From positions 1 to 32,037 of the forward strand of contig JAHFGK010000004.1 of the NCBI GenBank assembly GCA_023247475.1: a stretch of 32,037 bases of DNA, given 5' to 3'. Shown piece by piece: positions 18,530-28,200 of this stretch. How positions within the stretch are numbered: the stretch's first letter is position 1; every line of letters starts with the position of its first letter. The translations under genes and the position numbers were made by a program. The stretch is from Candidatus Omnitrophota bacterium. GTDB taxonomy: Bacteria; Omnitrophota; Gorgyraeia; Zapsychrales; JAHFGK01. Under the pieces are notes generated by a model, which was not told the origin of the DNA, ran no database searches, and was given only the letters and a program-made list of their open reading frames with translations.

Positions 18530-18994
18530 TCAAATGTTATCTTTTAAATGTTTCATAATCAACTGCTCTTTTTTTCTCATACGCTTGATATCCTTGAGAG
18601 AATGGTCATCATATCCTAATAAATGTAATATCCCATGAATGATATATAAAATAATCTCATCCTCTGGTAAAGTATGATAAATTTCCGAATTTCTAAAGGC
18701 TGTTGTCGTGGAAATGATAACATCACCTTTTACTTTCCTCACCTTTTTCGACTGCCCAACTTTTTTAAGAAAGGGTGCGTTGCTATCGCTCAAATCAAAA
18801 GCGAGGACATCCGTCATATATGCCCGATGAAGAAATTGTTTATTTAAGGCCTTGATCTTACGATCGGTGACGAAGGCAATGCACAAGTCGGTATCTACGA
18901 CATCTTCATGTTTCAATATTCTCTTTACGATCTTGATGATTGAGGTGGGAGAAAGCGGTATTTTCTTTTGTTGGTTTTGAATTGAGATCTTCAT
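18530..18994 (-). CDS. ybeY: endoribonuclease YbeY
   Basis: MTDVLAFDLSD, metal-binding HGILHLLGYDDH. Start set at ATG 18994 (MKISIQNQQKK) rather than 19042. Confidence 0.94.
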   Translation of the reverse strand: MKISIQNQQKKIPLSPTSIIKIVKRILKHEDVVDTDLCIAFVTDRKIKALNKQFLHRAYMTDVLAFDLSDSNAPFLKKVGQSKKVRKVKGDVIISTTTAFRNSEIYHTLPEDEIILYIIHGILHLLGYDDHSLKDIKRMRKKEQLIMKHLKDNI

Positions 18995-20342
18995 GGTTAT
19001 TCTTTTTCTCGGGGTATTTAACCCGTGTATGATACATCGCACTCAAAACACGGACAAAGGTAAGAGCGATTCTTTCAATTTCTTTTAAAGTCAGATTGCA
19101 TTCGTCTAATTGTCCATCAATAAATTTATTGTTAATGACCTTTCTAACCGTTTCCTCAATATTCTGTGGATTGGTCTCCTCTAAAGCACGGGTAGCGCCT
19201 TCCGACGAATCCGCTAAAAGAAGAATGGCGGCCTCGCGTGTTTGCGGTTTCGGTCCGGGATAACGGAAGTGTTCTTCTCGAACAGAACTCGGGTCACTCG
19301 CTTCTTCCAAAGCCCGCTGATAAAAAAAATGCATAAGACTTGTTCCGTGATGCTGCGGGATAAAATCAATGATTTTCGGATTAAGTTTATATTTCTGGGC
19401 TAATTCAATGCCCTCCTTGACATGATTCATAATCACCAAACGGCTCATTGAGGGTTCAATATGATCGTGTTTATTGCCGCCGTGCATTTGATTTTCGGTA
19501 AAATATTCGGGCTTAACAATCTTCCCCACATCGTGATAATACCCACCCACCCTGGCTAAAAGGCCATTGGCACCGATTGCATCCGCTGCTGACTCCGCCA
19601 AATTACTCACAATGAGGCTGTGATGATATGTGCCGGGGGCCTCCATGATCAATCGTTTTAAAAGCGGTTGATTAAAATCCGTTAACTCTAATAGACTAAA
19701 ATTGGTTAATACACCAAAAATATATTCGAAGATCTTTAAAGTTGCGATAACCACAAAGGAAGAAAGAATGCCGTTGATCATAAGGGGACGCAGATAGTTT
19801 AAGAAAAAATTCTTGGTTAATAAAAAATCCCATTGGGGATATTGGAGGACAATACACATCACCTGAATAATACTAACATAAAGACCTGCGCCAATCAGTT
19901 GCCCTCGGGTTCGGGCCTCCCGAACTATATAAGCGGCAGTTAAGTTACCTAAAAAAAAAGTAATCATGAGTTGTAAATTACCGTTGACCGCTAAACAAAC
20001 GACGGCACTGCTCATCAACGCCATTAAGAATGACAATTGCAGATCATTAAACAAAAGCATGGTTAGCATTGCAACACTCGCTATGGGAATATAATAAATG
20101 GGGGTTGTGGTATAGGTCGTCACTGCGTGAGCGGTAAAAAGAATTACGGTCAACAACAATGACAAATGCAAAAAAAGTTTAAGGTTGGCTTTTGTGGAAT
20201 AAAAAAGGTGAATACCTGAAAATAGAATCAGTAAAGAAATCAGGGCGGGGAAATGAATAATCTGACAATAGACCGTTAAAAATAAAATAACAAAAATCGC
20301 AATCGTGGCATGACCTGTATCTATGTTCGTTCTCTGGGGCAT
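18906..20342 (-). CDS. 7TM-HD (PgpH/YqfF-type) phosphohydrolase lacking the extracellular 7TMR-HDED region
   Basis: Multiple TM segments, then APGTYHHSLIVSNLAESAADAIGANGLLARVGGYYHDVGKI, IPQHHGTSLMHFFYQRA, RYPGPKPQTREAAILLLADSSEGATRAL. 478 aa. Confidence 0.92.
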   Translation of the reverse strand: MPQRTNIDTGHATIAIFVILFLTVYCQIIHFPALISLLILFSGIHLFYSTKANLKLFLHLSLLLTVILFTAHAVTTYTTTPIYYIPIASVAMLTMLLFNDLQLSFLMALMSSAVVCLAVNGNLQLMITFFLGNLTAAYIVREARTRGQLIGAGLYVSIIQVMCIVLQYPQWDFLLTKNFFLNYLRPLMINGILSSFVVIATLKIFEYIFGVLTNFSLLELTDFNQPLLKRLIMEAPGTYHHSLIVSNLAESAADAIGANGLLARVGGYYHDVGKIVKPEYFTENQMHGGNKHDHIEPSMSRLVIMNHVKEGIELAQKYKLNPKIIDFIPQHHGTSLMHFFYQRALEEASDPSSVREEHFRYPGPKPQTREAAILLLADSSEGATRALEETNPQNIEETVRKVINNKFIDGQLDECNLTLKEIERIALTFVRVLSAMYHTRVKYPEKKNNHEDLNSKPTKENTAFSHLNHQDRKENIET

Positions 20343-20371
20343 GTTATTAATTCATGAAGGGTTGAAGAGAA

Positions 20372-21328
20372 TCAACTTTGCTTACCACCAGATTTTTCAT
20401 AGGCCTCAATAATCCTTTGCACCAATTCGTGACGCACAACATCTTCTCCCGTCAAGTAAACAAACTTAATCCCTTCAATATCTTTAAGAATCCTCTGGGC
20501 CTCTAATAATCCTGTAGGGGAATTTTTGGGAAGATCGCTTTGTGTTAAATCGCCGGTAATAACCGTTTTGGAATCAAATCCGAGGCGCGTGAGAAACATT
20601 TTCATCTGAAACGGTGTGCAGTTTTGTGCTTCATCAAGAATGACAAAAGCATCATTTAAGGTCCGCCCGCGCATAAAGGCCAACGGCGCCACCTCAATAA
20701 TGCCCTGTTCGGAAAGCTGTTCAACCTTTTCGGGCTCCATCATATCGTAAAGGGCATCATACAATGGCCGCAAATAAGGAAGAACTTTCTCCACCATATC
20801 GCCGGGGAGAAATCCCAAACTTTCGCCTGCTTCAATCGCCGGTCTTGTTAAAATAATGCGTCGTACCAAACCTTTTTTAAGAGCATTGACAGCCATGGCC
20901 ATCGCTAAATAAGTCTTCCCTGTTCCCGCCGGGCCAATACAAAAGACAATGTCATAATGTTTGATGGCATCCACATAATCAATCTGGCCTCTGGTTTTGG
21001 GGGTAACTAGTGCGCCCTTAACCGAGACATCAATCTTTTCTTTGGCTAAACGTTTAAAATCGATTCCCTTTTCAGACCCGGCTAATTTAAGGGCGTAAAT
21101 AATATCGCGTCGTTTTACTTCCCATCCATTATCCGAAATGCCATTGAGATAATCGATTAAATCCGCAACTCTCTCAGTTTGCTCTCTTGTTCCGGTTACT
21201 CGAATACCATTTTGGCTGCGGATAATCTTCACCCCCAGTTCTTGTTCTATTAACCGTAAATTTTGATCATATTTTCCAAAAAGAACTTGGAGGTCTTTGT
21301 TATTATCAAATAAAATGTCTTTTTCCAT
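20372..21328 (-). CDS. phoH: PhoH family ATPase
   Basis: GPAGTGKTYLAMAMAV, RPAIEAGESLGFLPGDM, AFMRGRTLNDAFVILDEAQNCTPFQMKMFLTRLG. Confidence 0.96.
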   Translation of the reverse strand: MEKDILFDNNKDLQVLFGKYDQNLRLIEQELGVKIIRSQNGIRVTGTREQTERVADLIDYLNGISDNGWEVKRRDIIYALKLAGSEKGIDFKRLAKEKIDVSVKGALVTPKTRGQIDYVDAIKHYDIVFCIGPAGTGKTYLAMAMAVNALKKGLVRRIILTRPAIEAGESLGFLPGDMVEKVLPYLRPLYDALYDMMEPEKVEQLSEQGIIEVAPLAFMRGRTLNDAFVILDEAQNCTPFQMKMFLTRLGFDSKTVITGDLTQSDLPKNSPTGLLEAQRILKDIEGIKFVYLTGEDVVRHELVQRIIEAYEKSGGKQS

Positions 21329-21373
21329 TATCGCAATTTCACCTCTCCTTGTTCACCCTTTAAAAGGATCGCA

Positions 21374-21922
21374 TTAATGTGGAATTTTGAGAATTACCCC
21401 TGCTTTAATCCGATTAGGATCGGGAATTTTATCTTTATTGACATCATAAATCTTATGCCATTTACTGTAAGAATTATAAAACTTCTTTGAAATTTTCTGC
21501 AAGGTATCATTTTTTTCGACGGTATACTCTTCAAACGACGTTTCCGTTGATTTTTCTGGCTGAACTTCCTCTAAGTTAATAGGCGGAATGGCTGGTCTGA
21601 ATACCGTTGGTTCCGGTGCTGGTGGAGGCGTATAACTAGAAGAAGGAGCTGCCGGAGGCATGGCTGGAATACTTAAATCCTCCGGAGGATTTTTAGTAAA
21701 TTCCATAACATATACGCGACGTGTTTTTTTCGTCTGGGTATTTTCTGCTGCTTTAGGTCCTCCGACCAAATAACCGGCATTCCCCATGATCTCTTGATCC
21801 ACTCTTAGCCTATCCTCAGAGTACGTTCGTACTGTGACCCCTCCTCCCCCGCTCGTTGTGCCACAGCCAGTGACAAATGTGATGAAAAAGATTAAACTCA
21901 CAGCTTTTAACAATTTAGGCAT
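21374..21922 (-). CDS. LysM-domain lipoprotein
   Basis: Lipobox FVTGC, Pro-rich linker, C-terminal LysM EEYTVEKNDTLQKISKKFYNSYSKWHKIYDVNKDKIPDPNRIKAGVILKIP. Confidence 0.88.
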   Translation of the reverse strand: MPKLLKAVSLIFFITFVTGCGTTSGGGGVTVRTYSEDRLRVDQEIMGNAGYLVGGPKAAENTQTKKTRRVYVMEFTKNPPEDLSIPAMPPAAPSSSYTPPPAPEPTVFRPAIPPINLEEVQPEKSTETSFEEYTVEKNDTLQKISKKFYNSYSKWHKIYDVNKDKIPDPNRIKAGVILKIPH

Positions 21923-23315
21923 CTTTGCCTCCTTTTTTAATAATCATTAAACCTAAATCTGTTATTTGTTGTTTATCCACTTGCGAAGGAGCATCTGTCA
22001 TTAAACAATTTCCTCTTTGAGTTTTAGGAAACGCAATAATATCGCGAATCGAATCTAATCCCGACAAAATGGCTCCCAAACGATCTATCCCATAAGCCAC
22101 ACCCGCATGAGGTGGAGCCCCATATTCGAAAGCTCTCAACAAAAATCCAAATCTTTTATCGGCCTGTTGTTTATTCAAGCCGATGGCCTCAAAAATTTTT
22201 TGTTGCATTTCCTTTTTATGGATACGCACTGAGCCACTGCCGATTTCATGGCCATTGAGAACCAAGTCATAGGAGCGGGCATAAATCTTTTCATATCCTC
22301 CCTTTTCCAGATAATGCAGATCCTCTTCCCTTATAGAAGTAAAGGGATGATGCTCACTTTCCCACCGTTTTTCCTCTTCATTATACTTAAACATTGGGAA
22401 ATCAACAACCCAAACAAATGCAAAATCATCTTTGTCTTTACGCAGGTCGGGTTTATCACTTTTATATTTTTTCATTGCCTCTTTATGCGTTATCCGAGGA
22501 AAAGGGATCGCAATATCAATTCCCTGGATTTGCTTAAAAATCTCTTTAAATAAGCGTTCCGTCAATGCAAAAATATCTTCCTCTGTGACAAAGGACATTT
22601 CCATATCTAGTTGGGTAAACTCTGGTTGACGATCCGCCCGGAGGTCTTCATCCCGAAAACATTTGACGATCTGAAAATATCGGTCGAGACCAGAAACCAT
22701 CAAGATTTGTTTAAACAACTGCGGCGATTGCGGCAACGCAAAAAATAATCCTGGATTCAATCGAGAAGGAACCAAAAAATCCCGTGCCCCTTCCGGGGTT
22801 GATTTTGTCAAGACAGGGGTTTCCACCTCGATAAATTGTTCTTGATACAAAAAATTTCTGATGACCACACACAGTTTGTGGCGTAACAATAGTGCCTTTT
22901 GCACCTTTTCGCGGCGAAGATCCAAATAGCGATAGGTTAATTTTACCTCTTCCGAGACCTCAACGCTATCATCAATTTCAAAAACAGGGACTAAACTCGA
23001 ATTCAGTATTTCTAAATCCTCCGCCACTAATTCAATCTCACCCGTAGCAATCTGAGGGTTAACATTTTTAGGTGGACGAACCGAGACTTTTCCGGTGATC
23101 TTAACGACAAATTCCGGACCTAATGCTTGAGCCAATTGATGAGCTTGCGGACATATCGATGGGACGAAGACCGCTTGTGTGAGACCGTAACGATCACGAA
23201 TATCAATAAACGTTAATTTTCCATGATCTCGTCTTCTATGAACCCAGCCACACAGGGTCACGCATTTATCTTTATACTCTTTTCTTAATTCACCGCACGT
23301 ATGGGATCTGAGCAT
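21915..23315 (-). CDS. aspS: aspartyl-tRNA synthetase, bacterial type, apparently lacking the GAD insertion domain
   Basis: OB fold (CVTLCGWVHRRRDHGKLTFIDIRDR), LPQSPQLFKQ, FRDEDLRADRQPEFTQLDMEMSF, GYGIDRL-type motif 3 (AYGIDRLGAILSG). 466 aa with SDKPDLR joined to FVWVVDFPMF by a few residues. Confidence 0.95.
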   Translation of the reverse strand: MLRSHTCGELRKEYKDKCVTLCGWVHRRRDHGKLTFIDIRDRYGLTQAVFVPSICPQAHQLAQALGPEFVVKITGKVSVRPPKNVNPQIATGEIELVAEDLEILNSSLVPVFEIDDSVEVSEEVKLTYRYLDLRREKVQKALLLRHKLCVVIRNFLYQEQFIEVETPVLTKSTPEGARDFLVPSRLNPGLFFALPQSPQLFKQILMVSGLDRYFQIVKCFRDEDLRADRQPEFTQLDMEMSFVTEEDIFALTERLFKEIFKQIQGIDIAIPFPRITHKEAMKKYKSDKPDLRKDKDDFAFVWVVDFPMFKYNEEEKRWESEHHPFTSIREEDLHYLEKGGYEKIYARSYDLVLNGHEIGSGSVRIHKKEMQQKIFEAIGLNKQQADKRFGFLLRAFEYGAPPHAGVAYGIDRLGAILSGLDSIRDIIAFPKTQRGNCLMTDAPSQVDKQQITDLGLMIIKKGGKDA

Positions 23316-23319
23316 AGTT

Positions 23320-24621
23320 TTATAACTGCTTTTCGATTAATTGCTGAGTGATTTTACTTAAATTATCTACTTTTTCTTCGCGTTGTGTCCCTGTTTGCAT
23401 ATCCTTTAATGTCACCACACCCTTTTTAATTTCATTTTCTCCCAGGATCATCACATAACGTGCTCCTACTTTATCCGCTAAACGCATTTGGCTTTTTAAG
23501 GATGAAATACGGTAAGTCATATCACTAGAAATCTCGTGACTACGCAAGATATTTAAAATCTGAAAGGCTCTTTTCAAAGAAATTTCATCTAAAGCAATAA
23601 TATAGACGTTCACTGCCGACTTAGCAACCATCGTTTCTTTGGGCATCGCCAGTAATATTCGTTCCATCCCTAAGGCAAATCCGACCGAGTCGACTTGCGG
23701 ACCACCTAAGTCACTGACCAAATTATTATATCGACCGCCTGCCCCTAACGCGTCTTGACTGCCCAAAGACGAATCCGAAATTTCAAAAACCGTGTGCGTA
23801 TAATAATCTAATCCTCTAACTAATTTAAAAGACTGCTCATATTCTATATTAAGACTATCTAAAGCCTCTCTCACATGAGCAAAATATCTTCGGCTTTCTT
23901 CCGAAAGATAATCGGACCCCAGCTCTAATTGATCTACAACCAGTTTACATGTTTTGTTTTTACAGTCAAGAATGCGAAAGACATTTCTTTCGAATCTCTT
24001 TTGACAATCTTCACATAAGTTAGAAACGTTCGGTTTCAATTTTTGTCGCAGAAATTTAGAAAAATTTTCTTTGTCTTGCAATGCTCCTAATGTATTTATT
24101 TTTAGTCTATAGTGCTTAATATCTAAGACTTTCAAAATATTAACACTCAATGCAATCACTTCAGCATCTAAGTAAGGTGAAGAGGTCCCCGGCCCAATCG
24201 CCTCTACTCCTATTTGATGAAACTGGCGCAGGCGACCTTTCTGCGGCCGCTCCCCCCGAAACATCGGACCGATATAAAAGAGTTTCGACAAACTTTCTTT
24301 TTTATCTAGATCATTCTGGATATAGGATCTTACAATGGGTGCTGTTCCTTCCGGCCTTAGGGACAATCCTCCGATTTCAATATCATCGGCATCACTTTTT
24401 TTCTGAGACTGTAAAGTGAGCATTTGCTTTTGTACAACATCACTAGTCTGTCCCATCGAGCGGACAAAAAGATCAGTCTCTTCAAAGATGGGTGTACGGA
24501 TCTCTTTATAGCCGTATACTCTTAGTAGATTTCGTACCTCGCTTTCAACCTCTTGCCAGCGAAAAATTTCATCAGGAAGGATATCGCTAGTACCTCTAGG
24601 AACCAAAAATTTCTTGAGCAT
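23320..24621 (-). CDS. hisS: histidyl-tRNA synthetase
   Basis: PRGTSDILPDE, LRPEGTAPIVRSYI, LVRGLDYYTHTVFEI, ALGAGGRYNNLVSDLGG. Confidence 0.96.
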   Translation of the reverse strand: MLKKFLVPRGTSDILPDEIFRWQEVESEVRNLLRVYGYKEIRTPIFEETDLFVRSMGQTSDVVQKQMLTLQSQKKSDADDIEIGGLSLRPEGTAPIVRSYIQNDLDKKESLSKLFYIGPMFRGERPQKGRLRQFHQIGVEAIGPGTSSPYLDAEVIALSVNILKVLDIKHYRLKINTLGALQDKENFSKFLRQKLKPNVSNLCEDCQKRFERNVFRILDCKNKTCKLVVDQLELGSDYLSEESRRYFAHVREALDSLNIEYEQSFKLVRGLDYYTHTVFEISDSSLGSQDALGAGGRYNNLVSDLGGPQVDSVGFALGMERILLAMPKETMVAKSAVNVYIIALDEISLKRAFQILNILRSHEISSDMTYRISSLKSQMRLADKVGARYVMILGENEIKKGVVTLKDMQTGTQREEKVDNLSKITQQLIEKQL

Positions 24622-24643
24622 AATTCTCCCTCTATAAACCTTA

Positions 24644-24674
24644 AAGGGCGGAGTCTTACATTTTCTCCACCCTT
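24644..24674 (-). terminator. stem-loop in HU-hisS gap (possible terminator or attenuator)
   Basis: Minus strand AAGGGTGGAG-AAAATGTAAGA-CTCCGCCCTT, 10-bp stem with one G-U; weak U-tract follows. Confidence 0.4.
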
Positions 24675-24780
24675 AAATAAAATCTTCTACTCCACTATAT
24701 ATGTATTAAAATCCAATAGTAATACAGTACCAATTACTTCCTTAAATAGATATTAAGATGAGTTGGGGCTGTCCTTACAA

Positions 24781-25053
24781 CTATTTAATCTTATGCTTCA
24801 TTTCCAGGCCAGGCTTGAAAACTACGACTTTGCGGGGTGGGACAGGGACACTTTCACCGGTACGTGGATTCCGTCCATAACGAGCGCGTCTTTCTTTTAT
24901 TTTAAATACACCAAAATTACGTAGCTCTACTTTTTCTAAACGCGTCAGACTATCAACAATCACATCAAATGTTTTTTGGACGATTTTTTTAACATCAACC
25001 TGTTTTATCCCAGTCATATCCGTAATTTTTAAAACTATATCTTTTTTAGTCAT
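24781..25053 (-). CDS. HU/IHF family DNA-binding protein
   Basis: MTKKDIVLKITDMTGIKQVDVKKIVQKTFDVIVDSL, VELRNFGVFKIKERRARYGRNPRTGE; AGGAGGTG upstream of ATG 25053. Confidence 0.94.
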   Translation of the reverse strand: MTKKDIVLKITDMTGIKQVDVKKIVQKTFDVIVDSLTRLEKVELRNFGVFKIKERRARYGRNPRTGESVPVPPRKVVVFKPGLEMKHKIK

Positions 25054-25076
25054 TGATTCACCTCCTAATCCTAAGT

Positions 25077-25105
25077 AGAGTATCAGCAATGTGTTACGGT
25101 GTCAA
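25077..25105 (-). promoter_or_regulatory. candidate promoter for the HU gene
   Basis: TTGACA-N17-TACTCT on the minus strand; good -35, weak -10. Confidence 0.35.
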
Positions 25106-25247
25106 GGAATAAATACTGAGGATTGCAAACACTAAATAAATTGGTAGTATTAGAATTGCTTTCTATTACTAATAATACTTTTCAATAATCGAATATATAA
25201 AATTATACTTTTACTCTCCCCTTCAATTAATATTTATCCTAGCGAAA

Positions 25248-28200
25248 CTAAATAGTAACTGAGAATCGATTTTCCCCCACCAATTCTCTTAGCTCCTCCA
25301 TTAAACCTTCGCTGGGCGAGACAAAAAGATCTTCGCCAACTAAAATTTGCACACTTTTGTAGGATTTTGTATTGAGCTGTAAATAGACTGGCGTTTTCCC
25401 GGGAAATTGGGACAATTTTTCCTTTAATTTTTCCAATCCCATTGAATTAACACCAGATAAATCAACTTTGATTGCTTTGATCGACTTATATAGTTCATCG
25501 ACATGCTTAATTTCACTCACCACTATTTTAGGCTCTTCTTCACGGAAACTAACTCTTCCTTTGAGGACCACGATCTCTCCTTCCTTTAGATAAGAGGCGA
25601 CACCGGAATAAGTGGAAGGAAATACAACGGCCTCAACCACACCATCCAAATCTTCCAAATTAAGGATAGCCATACGTTCATTTGTCTTACGGGTTGTAGT
25701 GAGTTTAACACTGTTAATTAAACCAACCATTTTAACTTCCTGACCATCCGTGACTTGGCTTAAATTCTTAGTAGTATAATCCGTAAACTCTTTGATCTCC
25801 ATCTTAAACTGATTCAAAGGGTGCCCACTCATATAAAAACCCAGTGTTTCGCGTTCATACGCTAAAACTTGAGGTTTTGGCCATTCCTTAGCCTGAGGAA
25901 TTTCCTCTTTCCCGACACTAAAACTTTCGCCGTCCCCACCCATATCAAAAAATGAAAACTGTCCCGCCGCCTTTTCTTTCTGATTTTGGGCTCCCCTTTC
26001 CAAAGCCTTTTCCGCAATAGCCATCAGTTGAGAACGATAAATTTTAAAACAATCAAGGGCGCCACATTTAATAAGACTTTCAATAACCTTCCGATTAACC
26101 AACCTTAAATCAACCCGTTCACAAAAATCGTAGATTGATTTATAAGAGCCACTAGTATTTCTGTTATTCACAATCGATTCGATAGCTGTTTGCCCAACAT
26201 TCTTAACCGCTAGAAATCCAAAGCGAATGGCTTTTGCATCAATTACACTAAAATTACTAAAACTTTCATTAATATCCGGAGGTAAAATTCCGATCCCCAT
26301 CTCCTCCGCTTCTCGGACATATTCGACAATTTTATCTGTATTATCGCGCTCACTGGTGAGTAGGGCACTCATAAATTCAACGGAAAAGTTCGCTTTTAAA
26401 TAAGCGGTTTGATATGAGATAAGTGCATAAGCTGCCGAATGACTACGGTTAAAACCATATCCGGAAAAATAATCAATAAGATCAAATAATTTGTTGGCCT
26501 GCTCCTCTCTAATCTTATTAGTTTTGAAACACCCTTCCACAAAATCTTTCCGTATCTGATCCATAACCTCAGGAATTTTTTTACTCATGGCGCGCCTTAG
26601 ATGATCAGCTTGCGTCATGGTAAAACCCGCTAAGACACTCGCCATCTGCATGACTTGTTCTTGGTAAACGATAATCCCGTACGTAGACTTTAAAACTAGT
26701 TCCAGTTTAGGATGATCATATCTAACGGGGACTTCTCCTCGTTTACGCTTAATGAAATCTTCCAGCATCCCACTTCCCATGGGCCCAGGTCGATAAAGCG
26801 CTAAAATAGAGATTAAATCCTCAAATTGGGAAGGTCTCGACTTTTTCAGAAGTTCTCGCATCCCCGCGCTTTCTAGTTGAAATATCCCAAAACTACTGGC
26901 TTGCCCTAGGAGTTCGTATGTCTTAGAATCATCTAAAGGAATTTTATCAATATCAATCTCAACGCCTCTCGTTTTCTTGGTGAGCTTAACCGTATGATCG
27001 ATAACCGTCAGCGTCCTCAATCCTAAAAAGTCCATCTTTAAAAGACCAATTTTCGCAATTCCATCCATCGAATAACCAGTCGTGACCTGATCATCACTCG
27101 TCTTAAAAAGAGGAACGTATTCGGTTAATGGTTTATCCGAAATAACCACCCCCGCGGCATGAATGGAGGCGTGACGGTTAAGTCCTTCTAAAACTTGGGC
27201 GGTGTTAATGATTTCCGCCGCTACCTTATCTTCTTGATACAATTTACTTAATTGGGGTTCAACGGTCAGAGCGGTTTTAAGGGTCATCCCTACTTCCGCC
27301 GGAATAAGCTTAGCAATTTTGTCTACATCCGTATACGAAACCCCCATGACCCGACCGACATCCCGCACCGCAGCCCGAGCCTGCATGGTTCCAAACGTTA
27401 TAATCTGCGCCACATTATCTTTGCCATATTTTTTCGTTACATAATTGATAACTTCTCCTCGACGTTCAAAACAAAAATCGATATCGATATCCGGCATCCC
27501 TAAACGCTCCGGATTAAGAAAACGTTCAAATAAAAGTCCATATTTGATAGGATCCAAATTCGTTATACCCAATAAATAACTAACAAGGCTTCCCGCCGCT
27601 GATCCCCGTCCCGGTCCTACCGGAATCCCTTTTTGTTTGGCGTAATGGATAAAGTCCCAGACGATAAGAAAATAACTGACAAATTCCATTTTTTTGATGA
27701 CGGACAATTCATATTGAAGGCGTTCTTCTATTTCTTTCGTGGCACGGCCATAACGTTGTTGTATTCCTTTTAAACATAGCTCTCTCAAAAATTCCTCTTT
27801 TGTTTTTTCAGGAGGTGGATCATAGTTAGGAAGGTGATATTCATCAAACCGTAATTCCAAGTTACATTTTTCGGCAATCTCAATGGTGCTTTGCAGAGCT
27901 TCAGGAATCCAAGCAAATTCCTTTTTCATTTCTTCTGGATCCTTAAAATAGAACTGATCGGTTTTTAAGCGCAGGCGGTTGGGGTCATTAAGAACCGTCT
28001 GTGTCTGAATGCACAAAAGCGCCTCATGTGCCATAAATTGGGACTGCTCTAAATAATGCACATCATTGGTGACGACCAAGGGGATATTTAAATCTTTGGA
28101 TATTTTTATAAGCCCTTCATTAGCACTTTTTTGTTCCGGAATCCCATGCTCCATCAATTCGAGATAAAAATTACCTTTCCCAAAAATTTGCTGATATTCA

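Noticed and set aside
24622-24780. T-box riboswitch in hisS leader
   Set aside because: Only GGGTGG present; no specifier stem, AG bulge or NACCGCG antiterminator sequence.
25106-25247. AT-rich imperfect repeats between dnaE stop and HU
   Set aside because: Composition-driven similarity; no clean inverted repeat or terminator could be supported.
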